64,000 nucleotides of DNA from Ehrlichia canis str. Jake (GCF_000012565.1 NC_007354.1:186001-250000), one strand, 5' to 3'. Shown: positions 1 through 10,200, counted from the first letter of the stretch. Numbers and translations: made by a program. The notes: a model not told the origin generated them from the letters alone.

Positions 1-322
1 TTGTGGCTGTAGCTGCAGCAAATAATAATGATAAGGATGCTGGAATAATGAGTGTCAAAGGTATCAACGGCCATAGTATTTTACTTTGAGTAATTAGTGG
101 GACATTAATCCAATATAAACTAGTAGTGAAATAACCACAACCAAAGCACCATCCGCAAAAAAAGGCTTGTTTTATATTTTTTGAGTATGATAGTATAATA
201 TAGAGTCCAGAGAATGCTATCATCAAAGCAATAAACATGTAAAAGGGTGCCATGGATAACGCTCCTAATATCCCTAGCGTCATTGCTAATGTATAGTTGC
301 ATTTTTTATAAAGTTCCTTCAA
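1..322 (-). CDS. lnt: apolipoprotein N-acyltransferase, 5' part only
   Basis: Partial gene running off the left edge; 107 N-terminal codons are visible. Lnt transfers a third acyl chain to the N-terminal cysteine of lipoproteins in the inner membrane. The translated N-terminus is very hydrophobic. It carries the family pattern of an early APF segment (ALSMAPFYMFIAL, residues 21-33), then a stretch near residues 53-71 containing AFFCGWCFGCGYF and SLYWI, which matches the GW-FG-GYF-LYWI signature of Lnt. The likely start is TTG at 322-320, preceded by an AGGGA-like site at 335-331. An in-frame stop lies at 352-350, so no longer start is possible except at rare codons. The nitrilase-like catalytic domain lies outside the window. 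The identification rests on this N-terminal membrane region only. Confidence 0.75.
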   Translation of the reverse strand, partial: MKELYKKCNYTLAMTLGILGALSMAPFYMFIALMIAFSGLYIILSYSKNIKQAFFCGWCFGCGYFTTSLYWINVPLITQSKILWPLIPLTLIIPASLSLLFAAATAT

Positions 323-1062
323 TTTTTTTATCCCTATATTAATACTTAGTTATACTTAATAAAGATTAGTATACTCACTATTGTAAATATTTTTTATGTT
401 ATGTAAAGCATAAGGCTTTAATGTATTTATGCATGTAAAGCTTGTTAGTTTTTAATAGATAAAAAATTTAATATTCAATTATGTGTTAGTAAAATCAGGT
501 GATATTTAAGCAAGATATCTATTGAATGTTAATGTATAGTAATAGATTATTATTGCTAAAAGTTTTTTCTGATTAAAATTGCTAATAAAGTAGTTTTGAT
601 AATGGTATGTGGTAAATCCATAACTGTAATAATGTGTTTTTATGCAATTGTTTAAATACATAATATATAGATATAATGTATTAGTGATTTCTTAGTAGGT
701 GTTTTTATAGTGCTGTTATTGAGTTTGATTGTATTTAATGCTACAACTTTGTTAAATTAAGTGTAATGCACTTTTGTTAAAAAAAATCAGAGTTTCTTAT
801 TTATGTTATAGAGAGTTTATGTATTGTCTATAAGGTAATAAATCTTTTGGATTATTGTTTGTATAAAAATGCTTTATAGCGTTGGCTTTTTCATTCATTG
901 ATTTTAATTTAGCAAAAAAAACCATAGAAAGTAGGAGCAGCAATTTATAGTATTTTTGCCCTATAAAATAGTTAATATTATAATTTATGATAAAGGCGCT
1001 TGCCTTTTTGATAATATTTTAGTAGGTTTGTCAATCATATATTATTAAGTTTATAGGTATAT
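323..1062. other. AT-rich spacer, no gene seen
   Basis: About 740 bases between the divergent lnt and MrpD-type genes. I see no open frame with family resemblance, no tRNA and no clear repeat. It presumably holds promoters for both flanking genes. Confidence 0.5.
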
Positions 1063-2541
1063 GTGATGATTAGTTTGTTGCCTATCTTGCAGGTTGTTAT
1101 ACCTTTACTTTCTGCAGTAGGCTGTGCTTTATTAAAGAATGCTAGATTAGTCAAGATAATATCAGCTATTGTAATATTTGTCTCTTTCTCTATTGCAATC
1201 ATATTATTTTGTCAAATATATCCTAATGGTGTTATTAAATATAGCATAGGTGGGTGGGTAGTACCTTATGGCATAGAACTTAAAGTAAATATATTTAATG
1301 CAACAATGCTTGTTCTGGTTGGATTTGTTGCTGTGATGAGCGTTATATATGGCATATATCCTAATACAAAAGAAGTAAATGTTAGTACTATACCGAGTTT
1401 CTATTCTATATTCCTGTTATGTTTTAGTGGTTTTTTAGGTATATTAGTTTCAAATGATGTTTTTAATATTTATGTTTTTTTAGAAATATCATCTATCTCT
1501 TCTTATATTTTGGTTGCAATGGGACGTGATAAAACTGCTTTGATAGCAGCATTTGATTACTTAGTGGTAGGTACTATTGGTGCGACGTTTTATTTAATAG
1601 GAGTAGGATTTTTATATGCTATTACTGGAACTCTGAATGTTGGTGATTTATTTTTAATAGTTCAGGATAAATCTCTAGCAACAAATAAAGCTATACAAAT
1701 TGGATTATTATTTATAGCAGTAGGTTTATTTGTTAAAGCAGCACTTTTCCCGTTTCATAAGTGGTTAATTCAAGCTTATAATTATGCTCCTACTTTTGTT
1801 TCTGTGTTTTTCTCTGGTGTATCTACTAAAGTGATGATCTACTTGGTAATAAAGGTAGTATACGATATTTTTAAAGCTGAATTAGTCTTGATAACTTTAC
1901 CTTTCAATTTTGTATTTATGTTTTTTGCTGCTTTGTCAGTGATTTTTGCATCTGTATTTGCAATATTGAGTGATAATATAAAAAGGATCTTTGCATATTC
2001 AAGTGTCGCTCATCTTGGATACATTGTATTTGCTGTTGGTTTGAACACTTATTATGGGTTAGCGGCTGCTGTAACATATATAATTAATCATAGTTTAGTC
2101 AAATCTGCATTATTTATGGTAATAGGTAGTATTTCTTACAATTGTGGGAGCCTTGATCTTAAGGACTGTACAAACATATGGAAAAATATGCCGAAAATTG
2201 CATTACCATTTGTTATTTTATGTATAAGTCTTATTGGAATGCCAATAACTTCAGTATTTATTTCTAAGTGGTATATTTTTGATGCAACAATTAAATCTAA
2301 TTTTTGGTTTGGTATGGTTATGCTACTTGTTGGATCAGGATTATCTGTGATATATGTATGGAATATAATAGAAGCAACATGTTTCAAGTCATCTGATAAA
2401 CAGAATAAAAAGTTATTTGAAATTCCTAATATTATGGTGCTGTGCATTTGGGTGATAGCGATTTCTTCGATTATTCTTGGACTATATCCAATGCCTTTGA
2501 CGCTGATTTCTAATAAAATAGCAGAATCACTATTATATTAG
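1063..2541 (+). CDS. MrpD/NuoN-type proton-conducting membrane subunit
   Basis: A 492-residue polytopic membrane protein of the proton-conducting membrane transporter family, shared by Mrp antiporter subunit D and complex I subunits NuoL/M/N. Roughly 13-14 hydrophobic segments are visible. Key family features are a conserved acidic residue in a membrane segment (NDVFNIYVFLEISSISSYI, around residues 130-150), a lysine in LFVKAALFPFHKWLIQAY (about 223-240), and the YSSVAHLGYI loop (about 315). These match the lysine/glutamate proton pathway of the family. The start is GTG at 1063, with ATG immediately after at 1066. It stands alone on the plus strand, without the other mrp or nuo genes nearby. 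MrpD is the better guess than NuoN because of length and the isolated position, but sequence alone does not settle it. Confidence 0.8.
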   Translation: MMISLLPILQVVIPLLSAVGCALLKNARLVKIISAIVIFVSFSIAIILFCQIYPNGVIKYSIGGWVVPYGIELKVNIFNATMLVLVGFVAVMSVIYGIYPNTKEVNVSTIPSFYSIFLLCFSGFLGILVSNDVFNIYVFLEISSISSYILVAMGRDKTALIAAFDYLVVGTIGATFYLIGVGFLYAITGTLNVGDLFLIVQDKSLATNKAIQIGLLFIAVGLFVKAALFPFHKWLIQAYNYAPTFVSVFFSGVSTKVMIYLVIKVVYDIFKAELVLITLPFNFVFMFFAALSVIFASVFAILSDNIKRIFAYSSVAHLGYIVFAVGLNTYYGLAAAVTYIINHSLVKSALFMVIGSISYNCGSLDLKDCTNIWKNMPKIALPFVILCISLIGMPITSVFISKWYIFDATIKSNFWFGMVMLLVGSGLSVIYVWNIIEATCFKSSDKQNKKLFEIPNIMVLCIWVIAISSIILGLYPMPLTLISNKIAESLLY

Positions 2542-2622
2542 ACATAAGCATCAAACGGACAATAGAAAAAAGCTATATAGGTTTTAAACTTTTATAAAAA
2601 ATTTTACATTAAAAAAGAGAAA

Positions 2623-2934
2623 TTATCTACTTCTTCCTTGTGTTTTACTTTCAAAGACTTGAGATACCGACTCAACAATAAAACTAGATTGTTGTTTGTT
2701 TTGCGCAGTATTAAGTTCTGGTATGTAATTCTTATTGTGTGGTTTAGCTGGAGAACTACCATTCATATTATTAGCATAATATGATGCTATTGAGCTGTCC
2801 TTTTTAGATTTTTTAGCTGCCTTTTGTCTTAAGAAGTATCCCGTACCAATAAGTAATATTACCGCTAGTAGAATATACCACTTTGGATTATCCGTAATAT
2901 AAAATAAAATGTAATGAAAATAACTCATAACCAC
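2623..2934 (-). CDS. small single-pass membrane protein, unknown
   Basis: A 103-residue protein I do not recognise. It has one hydrophobic segment (about residues 19-34, WYILLAVILLIGTGYF), then a basic patch (RQKAAKKSKKDSS) and a polar, Asn/Ser/Gln-rich tail. The positive-inside rule suggests an N-out, C-in inner-membrane protein. It lies downstream of mlaD on the same strand, 155 bases away, and is convergent with the MrpD-type gene. The frame looks genuine because it is open over its full length and has a sensible membrane-protein layout, but there is no functional clue. Confidence 0.55.
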   Translation of the reverse strand: MVMSYFHYILFYITDNPKWYILLAVILLIGTGYFLRQKAAKKSKKDSSIASYYANNMNGSSPAKPHNKNYIPELNTAQNKQQSSFIVESVSQVFESKTQGRSR

Positions 2935-3088
2935 TTTCTACCAAAATTATTGCACACTTACTTCATAATAACATTAAGTAATCGGTTAGAATAGTGTTAT
3001 TTGAGAATATAGTAAGTGGACTATTAAGATTGTAATTATTTTGTTGAATAATGCCATGCTGATACAAGTATAAAAATTTGATCATTTG

Positions 3089-3538
3089 TTATTTTACAAA
3101 TCTATTGACTAGCCTTGTCAACATTACATTGAGGTTTAAGTCTGAATTTGTATACTCAATAAACCCTCCAGCAGGAATGGAATCTTGGTTTGATCCAAGT
3201 GCAATATCAATGTATCTTCTACCTAAAAAATTAGAGAGAGATAATGATGCTGAACTATCCGAAGGCAATAGCACATTTTTTTGTATACACATTGTCACAA
3301 TAGGTGTGAAATTTCTGTCAAGTGATATTGATGTTACTGTGCCTATTTTTACTCCAGATAATGTTATATCGTCTCCCATATCTAATCCATCTACACTGGG
3401 AAAGTGTGCTTTGACTATGTAGCAACTGTGAGAAGTATTCTTAAAAGGTAATTTTTTAAATGCTATTATTCCAATAGATAATGCGGCTATTAAAACAATA
3501 AACCCTGCGAAAATTTCAATTACGTTAGATCGATGCAT
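3089..3538 (-). CDS. mlaD: MlaD-like MCE-domain protein
   Basis: A 149-residue MCE (mammalian cell entry) family protein, the periplasmic substrate-binding subunit of the Mla phospholipid ABC transporter. An N-terminal anchor spans about residues 8-27. The MCE domain follows, with the typical VDGLDMGDDITLSGVKIGTV stretch (about 50-69) and the later LGRRYIDIALG motif (about 106-116). The length matches alphaproteobacterial MlaD. The gene directly upstream encodes an NDUFA12-like protein, a pairing common in alphaproteobacteria. Other Mla components are not in this window. Confidence 0.85.
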   Translation of the reverse strand: MHRSNVIEIFAGFIVLIAALSIGIIAFKKLPFKNTSHSCYIVKAHFPSVDGLDMGDDITLSGVKIGTVTSISLDRNFTPIVTMCIQKNVLLPSDSSASLSLSNFLGRRYIDIALGSNQDSIPAGGFIEYTNSDLNLNVMLTRLVNRFVK

Positions 3539-3558
3539 AAAAAATTACCAATAAAAAT

Positions 3559-3858
3559 TTAATGTTGCTTTGTACCATAAAAAACAGAAGCTTTGTTGGG
3601 ATGATAAGCATACTGAGTACCAGTTAAATTTGGAAAATGTGGACTTTTTGAAGATTTAGGTGTCTGATTATTTGTATAGTGTAACCATGTATGCCATGAT
3701 GCAGGAATTTTTGTTGGATCTGCTTTACCATTATATATTACCCACCTTTTTTCAACCCCATTTGCTATTGTAATGTAATAATGATTACCTAAAATATCCT
3801 TACCAATTAGTTTTTTGTTTCTTTTTATTAAGAACTGTAAGTTGTGAAAAAATAGCAT
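3559..3858 (-). CDS. NDUFA12-like complex I accessory protein
   Basis: A 99-residue homologue of the NDUFA12/B17.2 family, an accessory subunit of NADH:ubiquinone oxidoreductase found in mitochondria and alphaproteobacteria. Recognisable features are the start of the domain (IGKDILGNHYYI, about residues 18-29), the RWVIYNG segment (about 38-44), and the DPTKIPASWHTWLHY block (about 47-61), which corresponds to the family's IPPEWHAWLHY motif. The C-terminus is a short proline- and lysine-containing tail. It lies 20 bases upstream of mlaD on the same strand and is probably co-transcribed with it. Confidence 0.85.
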   Translation of the reverse strand: MLFFHNLQFLIKRNKKLIGKDILGNHYYITIANGVEKRWVIYNGKADPTKIPASWHTWLHYTNNQTPKSSKSPHFPNLTGTQYAYHPNKASVFYGTKQH

Positions 3859-3988
3859 ACTTATAATTGGTAATTTATTTTATGTTAGTATAATGGTTAT
3901 GATAATACAATACAACTATTAACTAGGTATTTAGTTAATATTTTATGTAATAATTAGCTTAAAATTTGGTAATATTCAATAAGTAATT

Positions 3989-4450
3989 ATGAAATGTCCT
4001 TTCTGTAATAATATTAATACTCAGGTAAAAGATTCAAGAGCTATAGAAGATGACATTCTAATTAGAAGAAGAAGAATCTGTCTTGTATGTAATTCTAGAT
4101 TTACTACAATTGAGAAATTGCTACTTAGGTCATTTATGGTTATTAAGAAAAATGGTGAAACTGAACCATTTAATAAACAAAAATTACTTTCTTCAATTTT
4201 AATAGCTACAAAAAAACGTCCTGTTAGCCATGAAGGAATAAATGTAATGGTTAATAATATTTTTTATGAGCTCGAAGGGAAAAAAGAAAATGCTGTTCCA
4301 ACTGATGTTATTGGTAAAATGGTAATGGATAATCTTTTTAAATTAGATAAAGTTGCGTATGTTAGGTTTGCTTCTGTGTATATGAATTTTAAGAACATAA
4401 ATGATTTTAGTAATATAATAGCAAAAATAATTAATGAACAAATTCTTTAG
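3989..4450 (+). CDS. nrdR: transcriptional repressor NrdR
   Basis: A 153-residue NrdR, the zinc-ribbon and ATP-cone repressor of ribonucleotide reductase genes. The N-terminal zinc ribbon has Cys3, Cys6, Cys31 and Cys34. The typical VKDSR motif is at 13-17 and the RRRRIC region at 27-31. The ATP-cone domain follows (about 48-138), starting with the MVIKKNG motif. The length matches the family. It stands alone, with no ribonucleotide reductase gene adjacent. Confidence 0.97.
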   Translation: MKCPFCNNINTQVKDSRAIEDDILIRRRRICLVCNSRFTTIEKLLLRSFMVIKKNGETEPFNKQKLLSSILIATKKRPVSHEGINVMVNNIFYELEGKKENAVPTDVIGKMVMDNLFKLDKVAYVRFASVYMNFKNINDFSNIIAKIINEQIL

Positions 4451-4570
4451 TGTGTATTAAGTGTATTAAATTGTATTGTGATAGATTATTATTCTTGAAT
4501 TGTTAATGAGCTTATGTTATGTATTACCAGTATATTTCTGTTGATAATATATATATGCCACTATGATCAT

Positions 4571-4643
4571 GGGGGTATAGCTCATTTGGTAGAGCATCTG
4601 CTTTGCACGCAGAAGGCGAGCGGTTCGAGTCCGCTTACCTCCA
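4571..4643 (+). tRNA. tRNA-Ala (anticodon TGC)
   Basis: A complete cloverleaf of 73 bases. The acceptor arm GGGGGTA pairs with TACCTCC (4636-4642). The D arm is GCTC/GAGC. The anticodon stem TCTGC/GCAGA encloses loop TTTGCAC, with anticodon TGC. The T arm is AGCGG-TTCGAGT-CCGCT and the discriminator is A. The CCA end is not encoded. Confidence 0.97.
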
Positions 4644-4709
4644 CGTTCTGTTTGAATCTTAGTAATAAAAGAAAGCCCTAGTATCATAGAACTTTGATAT
4701 TGTAGGAAT

Positions 4710-6725
4710 TTACTGTAATATTCCAAAATCATGATTCTCAATAAATATATGATTATCTCCATCAATATAAATATTGTCATTTTTTTGTTCTCTACCATAA
4801 TTTTTGAATATGTTGTTGTATGCAATCAATACTTCATCGTAACTATACTGCTCTTTTACTGCTTCATAGAAATTTAACATTTCTTCATATGTAAGATTAA
4901 AAGATACATGATGTTTGTTCTGTTCTATATTATCTACAATACTTACATGTTCTCTAGACAGAGGGAAATATACAATATTTTGTTCTACATTGATATTAGT
5001 ATTACTTTTGTTAATGTTGTGTTCTTCACTTACTAATTTTTGTAAAGTTGTACTATCTTTTTGAGTATCTAAAGTGTCATGTTTATGTACTGCATTTTGA
5101 GTAGGTTGAGGATCATTGGTACTAGCTGTTTCATTTACTGACTTTTGTGATGTTGTACTATCTTTTTGAGTATCTAAAGTGTCATGTTTGTGTACTGCAT
5201 TTTGAGTAGATTGAGAATCATTGGTACTAGCTGTGTCATTTACTGACTTTTGTGACGTTGTACTATCTTTTTGAGTATCTAAAGTGTCATGTTTATGTAC
5301 TGCATTTTGAGTAGATTGAGGATCATTGGTACCAGCTGTTTCATTTACTGAATTTTGTAAAGTTGTAGAATTTTTTTCTGGATTCAGTGTATCGTGTTTT
5401 TGTGTTGTGTCACTTAATTTCTGATGTGCTATATCTTCTATATGAGTGTTTAGTACTTCATTTGAGAAATCACCTAATGGTAACATGGTTGATAAATACT
5501 CTGTAAGTTTTGTATTAGGTAAGTCAAGTATATGATTTCCTTGTTTATCGGAAAAGTATGTTTTAATATGATTTTGTTCATCTGATTTAATAGTGATATA
5601 TATATTATTTGAACTTAGTTTTTCTTTTATTGGTTCATAGAAGTCTTTGTCTAATCCTATAATAGGTTCATCATAATTAAATACTTGAGTGAAATTCTGA
5701 TAACACTTGAAAGAGAAGTCATCATAGAAAATCTGTGTATCGTCGTCATTAGAAATTAGTGGTATTTCTTTTCCTTCTAATGTTATGCTAGCAAGATTTT
5801 TACTGTTATCATGTTCTGTATGAAGATTGCTTTTTGTGATTTTAAAAATGAATTTCTTATGCATATCTACATAACAATTGTCATTAGGTACATTATTTAT
5901 TTGAAAGTTAGCAGATGCTAACACTTTTAATGCAGTATTGTAACTTGTAGTTAATGGTTGATCTTGTTTTACATCTGTGAAGAAATACTTACCATCTTGT
6001 ATTACAAGGAAAATAGGGTTATTTTCCATTTCTGCTTGTAGTATATCATCTCTGATATTGTGTAGATTAATTTTCTCTTGCTCATCTACATGGTGTTTTC
6101 TAATATCTGAATAGCTGAGAGTGAATGTGTCATAAGTTGGAGAATTGCGATCTAGATAATGTTTATATTGTAAAGCTTCAGGACTTAATTTTGCGAACTT
6201 CTGATTAGAAGAAATATCCAAAATGAGAGCAGTAGAAGCTTTAGTAGTGTTGTTTGGTTGTTCTGAAACTATTTTAAATAATGGAGCACCTTCTTTTAAT
6301 TGTTGTATATTGTAATATTCTTTCAAGTTAATTTCTGCAGATTTTTCAATTATGTTTTCTGGTTTAATATAGAATTTGTAGTAATTATATCGATATTCTT
6401 CCCCATTTTTATCGCATAGTACTAAGTTATAAAAATCTTGAGGTTGTTCATTATTAGTAGTTCTGTATTGCATATGGTCTACTTTAATGTATCGATATTC
6501 AGCTGGAATGTTTAAATAGTTATCATAAAAATAGTTGTTATATGGTGCATAGAATTTGTCCCCTACAAAAAAATAATTTTTTGATGGCATTGTTATTTCA
6601 GTGTTATCTTCTGTTATGATTTTGACTTTATGTACGTTATGATTGCAGAAGAAATATAAGTTTTCTCCAATATCTAATTTGAAAGAATATTCATGATTTT
6701 TTGGTATTGATGTGTTGCTAGTCAT
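4710..6725 (-). CDS. tandem-repeat protein, Ehrlichia TRP-like, possible secreted effector
   Basis: A 671-residue acidic protein without a signal peptide or membrane segment. It has a long N-terminal region (about 1-440) rich in Asn, Asp, Tyr and Lys, then about 3.5 Ser/Thr/Asp-rich tandem repeats of 35 residues, and a C-terminal domain of about 95 residues. The repeats have the character of the immunodominant tandem-repeat proteins of Ehrlichia, several of which leave the cell by type I secretion; assigning this protein to that route is inference. The start is well supported by a strong AGGAGA site at the usual spacing, and the adjacent small gene has the same AAGGAGAAAT-type leader. A relic of its C-terminal coding region lies at 11927-12135. 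I do not recognise a named family. Confidence 0.7.
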   Translation of the reverse strand: MTSNTSIPKNHEYSFKLDIGENLYFFCNHNVHKVKIITEDNTEITMPSKNYFFVGDKFYAPYNNYFYDNYLNIPAEYRYIKVDHMQYRTTNNEQPQDFYNLVLCDKNGEEYRYNYYKFYIKPENIIEKSAEINLKEYYNIQQLKEGAPLFKIVSEQPNNTTKASTALILDISSNQKFAKLSPEALQYKHYLDRNSPTYDTFTLSYSDIRKHHVDEQEKINLHNIRDDILQAEMENNPIFLVIQDGKYFFTDVKQDQPLTTSYNTALKVLASANFQINNVPNDNCYVDMHKKFIFKITKSNLHTEHDNSKNLASITLEGKEIPLISNDDDTQIFYDDFSFKCYQNFTQVFNYDEPIIGLDKDFYEPIKEKLSSNNIYITIKSDEQNHIKTYFSDKQGNHILDLPNTKLTEYLSTMLPLGDFSNEVLNTHIEDIAHQKLSDTTQKHDTLNPEKNSTTLQNSVNETAGTNDPQSTQNAVHKHDTLDTQKDSTTSQKSVNDTASTNDSQSTQNAVHKHDTLDTQKDSTTSQKSVNETASTNDPQPTQNAVHKHDTLDTQKDSTTLQKLVSEEHNINKSNTNINVEQNIVYFPLSREHVSIVDNIEQNKHHVSFNLTYEEMLNFYEAVKEQYSYDEVLIAYNNIFKNYGREQKNDNIYIDGDNHIFIENHDFGILQ
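5030..5403 (-). repeat. 105-bp in-frame tandem repeat, about 3.5 copies
   Basis: The same block recurs at 5051, 5156 and 5261, an exact 105-base period, so each unit adds 35 residues in frame. The units read HKHDTLDTQKDSTT followed by a variable Gln/Ser/Asn segment and end in TQNAV. The copy nearest the N-terminus (QKHDTLNPEKN) is the most diverged and the last is truncated. Copy number is likely to vary between strains. Confidence 0.93.
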
Positions 6726-6813
6726 ATTTCTCTCCTAATGTAAGTTACTATGTAAGTTTAAGTATTTAGTGTAGATTTTCAAGTGAGTTTCATGTTTAAA
6801 AGCTTACCTATAA

Positions 6814-7002
6814 TTATTGTGTAGAGCGTAGAATTTGTTGCTTATGAAACAATAGTTTTTTAAGAACAGATAGTGTTAATGTTGTCTTATTCTTTGGTTG
6901 AGATTTCATGTAAGTTGTAATAGCAGAAACGTTGTAGTTTTTTTCTGATATCTGATTTAAGAGAAAGTTTCTGCTTGTTTTGATCAATGTTTTGTTTTTC
7001 AT
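6814..7002 (-). CDS. 62-residue basic protein, unknown
   Basis: A short open frame I do not recognise. The translation is very basic and rich in Lys, Asn, Thr and Leu (MKNKTLIKTSRNFLLN at the start), with no membrane segment. The ATG at 7002-7000 is preceded by a strong AAGGAG site, nearly identical to the leader of the repeat protein downstream. That is the main reason to believe it is translated and to prefer this start over an upstream ATG at 7035. It lies 88 bases upstream of the repeat-protein gene on the same strand and may share a transcript with it. Confidence 0.55.
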   Translation of the reverse strand: MKNKTLIKTSRNFLLNQISEKNYNVSAITTYMKSQPKNKTTLTLSVLKKLLFHKQQILRSTQ

Positions 7003-7166
7003 ATTTCTCCTTATGGTGGTATATGATATATACATTTATTCCTAAATATAGATTTTTTATTATAAAAAAAACGTTAATTAATAAAGTTATTAATAATTTC
7101 TAATTAAAATATCAATATATTATACTATAAAGATAATTAAATAGTTAATTTATTAATTTTTTTATA

Positions 7167-7195
7167 TTGACATATTAGTATATTTTATATATTAT
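7167..7195 (+). promoter_or_regulatory. near-consensus sigma-70 promoter of the metalloprotease gene
   Basis: TTGACA at 7167-7172 and TATTAT at 7190-7195 are separated by 17 bases. Transcription would start near 7202, about 30 bases before the ATG at 7233. A GGACGGG element just upstream of the ATG could serve as a ribosome binding site. Confidence 0.65.
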
Positions 7196-7232
7196 CCTAG
7201 CCCAAATTAACATTTATTAACGGACGGGTTTT

Positions 7233-10200
7233 ATGACGATTTTCTTAGAAAGTGATGATGATAAGAGTAACTTTAAGAAGACATTGGAGAACGGTACTAA
7301 AGACAAGACAAATCTAGATAATACTTATTATGACTATCATCATGAAGATGATATGGGAAATACTGAATATCATTATGTGAGTTTGGATAGAGTGGATCAT
7401 GTTAAGATGCCTGAAGAGCCTGTAGGTTATGGTGGAGATACTTTACCTATTGTTCCTACTACAGCTGCTAGTGTATCTGGTAGTGATGCAGGCGTTGCTG
7501 TAGGTAATGTTAAAGATTTTGAAGATAATGTTTTTCATCATACATCTACTATAAGAAACGATGAATTGAAGATAGATTTACGAATACATACTTTAAAGGA
7601 TTTATCTGATAAAAGATTACGTGAAATTGAAAAGGGATTTAATGATACGGTAACAAAATTTAAAAATAATTTTGGGTTAGAACCAAATGATGGAGAAACT
7701 ATTTTTGATTTATACCTTTTTGATGATAAGGAACAATATAATTATTATGGAAAGCTTTATAACTTAGGAATTAGTGGATCTGGAGGTATGACTTTCTATG
7801 GAAATGCTAATGTTCCATATAAAATTTATGTACATCAATATGGTGAAATATTGAATTTAAAACATGAATTAACTCATGCATTAGAAAGTTATGCATCTGG
7901 ACATAAATTGCATGGTTCTGACGTAAATAGCAGAATATTTACGGAAGGATTAGCTGATTATATCCAAGAAGATAATAGTTTTATTATGAGAGGATTAAAG
8001 GATCGAGAGATCACTTCAGATGTATTGAAAGATTCTTCTGGTAATGTAGATCATTTAAGTGGTGTTGCAGTGAATGAAAATCAGAGGTTAAGTTATAGTA
8101 TAGGACATGCATTTGTAAGCTTTTTACAAGAGAAATATCCTAAGTTAATTTCGGAATATTTAAACGCATTAAAAGAGGATAATATTATTCGTGCTAAAGA
8201 AATAATTAGTATGGATAAGTATCCAGATTTTGAGCCGTGGGTGAAGTCTAAAGACATTAGTTTATATTTAGAAAATATGAATGTATTAAAGTTAGGATTA
8301 GGTGAGAAAATGTTTTCTGCTGAAAGTGCTAGCTATTTTGAAGATCAAGGTGTCAATAAAGAATATTACCATGAAAATATTTATGATATGAGTGGTAAAC
8401 TAGTAGGTGAAATGTCACCTGTAGTGCATTATGCACAAAAAAATGTGATTCGTATTTGGAATATTGCAAGTCCTGATATGATAGAGGTGCGACCAGAATA
8501 TAACTTTCTGAAATTGGTAACTACTCCATCTGGTAAGTCTGCATATGTATATTGTGATAAGAATGGGCATGAGTATTTTAATACTAAAGATTACATAGAT
8601 TCTGCGTTTAATATATTGGCAAGATATGATGTTAAGCTTCGTGAAAGTAGTGATGCTTTGGATATTAGAGGTCGTTACTCAGATGCTGCTAAAGTGTTTA
8701 GTAAGCTGCCTAATGCGGATTTGCTGTTGGATAAGTTTTTAGAAAAAATAGGTTATAGTAGTTATAAGCAGATAATAATGAGTAATCCAGAACAGCTTAA
8801 TTCTATTAAGGCTTATGTAGTAAAAGAAGTGTTTGAAAATTTTAGGGAATCTGAGGTCAAAAAGGTGTTGAGTGGTGAGTCTCATCCGGAAGTAAGAAAT
8901 GTATTAATGGATCTTACCTATGTTGATTTAAAGAGTGTTATAGGAGTAAATGGTGCAGATATTGACAGTATTATTTCTAATCCAGATGTAATGTTGCGTA
9001 CTGCTGTGTTAGGTAAAGGAAATGCAAGTGGGATATCTCTATATGTAGATGATCAGAAAGTTGGTGAGCTGTCAACTGAAGCAGGTTATTGTGTTAAAAA
9101 TCTTGATACTGGTAAAGTGTATTTTATGTTCCATAATGTTGTTGGAATGATAGCAAGTGGTTATGAAGACAGAGCATATATGGTTGTATTAGAAAAAGAT
9201 GGTAAGTTTACTACTGCTCTAGTTAATAATATACAAAAAGCAGCAGATGGAAATGTTGTATGGGATAATCAATTTAATCATCCGAATATTAATAACTTGC
9301 ACTCAAATTATAAGGAGCTGTTGTTAAATGATGCTTCAGTTAAAGATTACTCTCATCTTGCGGATGTGAAATTTAATAAAGATGATACAGTAATTGTTAA
9401 AGGTGAATTATTAGATGATAAAGGTACTGTAAGTGTAGATGATGATGTACATCGTGCAGTTGTTAAGCATGATGATCAAATACTACATCAGTTTAAGAGT
9501 ATGTCTTTTTACATTACTGAACCATCAGCTGATTCAGGTGACAATTATGGAAGTGATTTTTTCATTTCTGATGAAGGAAAAAATCTTAGATTTCAACTTC
9601 CTAAAGCTATTACGCATTTGAAATTGGTTAATGTTAATGGAAATAATAAGTTGGTACCATGTACTAAAGATGGGAATGAACATCCTGAAGGTATGCCATC
9701 TGATTTAACGGATGAATATAGATATATAGATCCTATTTTTGCTCATACATTTGAGAAACAAAGTTATTCTAAAAATAGTATTAGTGTTGGGTTAGTGGAC
9801 TTCAGTAAATATAAAGAAGGATCTATGTTTAAATTACAGCATTATTCTGATGATTATCATATTCATAAGGATGAACAAGGTAATGTTATTAGGCCTAATA
9901 ACAGATCTTACGTTACAAAAGTGGATTTAGTATATGATGATAAAGTTATTGGGATGTTGTCTGATAGTATAAATCAATTTCAGGGTGATATTTTCATTTC
10001 TGCAAGCCTTAATTATAGCCACAATGATTTTCTTTCATCTAAGTACTTTCAGAAAGTTAATATTGAGGCGTTAGAAAATGGAATATATAGTGGAAGATAT
10101 GATGTAGGAGATGGTGACCAAATAGCAGGTCTTAATACTGATACAGGTTATAGTGATAAAGCTATTTTTTACTTTAAAAATGATAGCGCATCTACTGATA

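Noticed and set aside
120-302. 60-codon minus-strand frame at the left edge
   Set aside because: It is a different reading frame of the lnt N-terminal coding sequence, which gives a much better family match.
2136-2447. 103-codon minus-strand frame inside the MrpD-type gene
   Set aside because: Antisense shadow of a well-supported membrane protein gene; no family pattern.
3078-3422. 114-codon plus-strand frame opposite mlaD
   Set aside because: Complement of the MCE-domain coding sequence; no plausible start site.
7036-7232. Replication origin in the AT-rich divergent spacer
   Set aside because: Very AT-rich, but no DnaA-box cluster and no origin-associated genes; a promoter region explains it.
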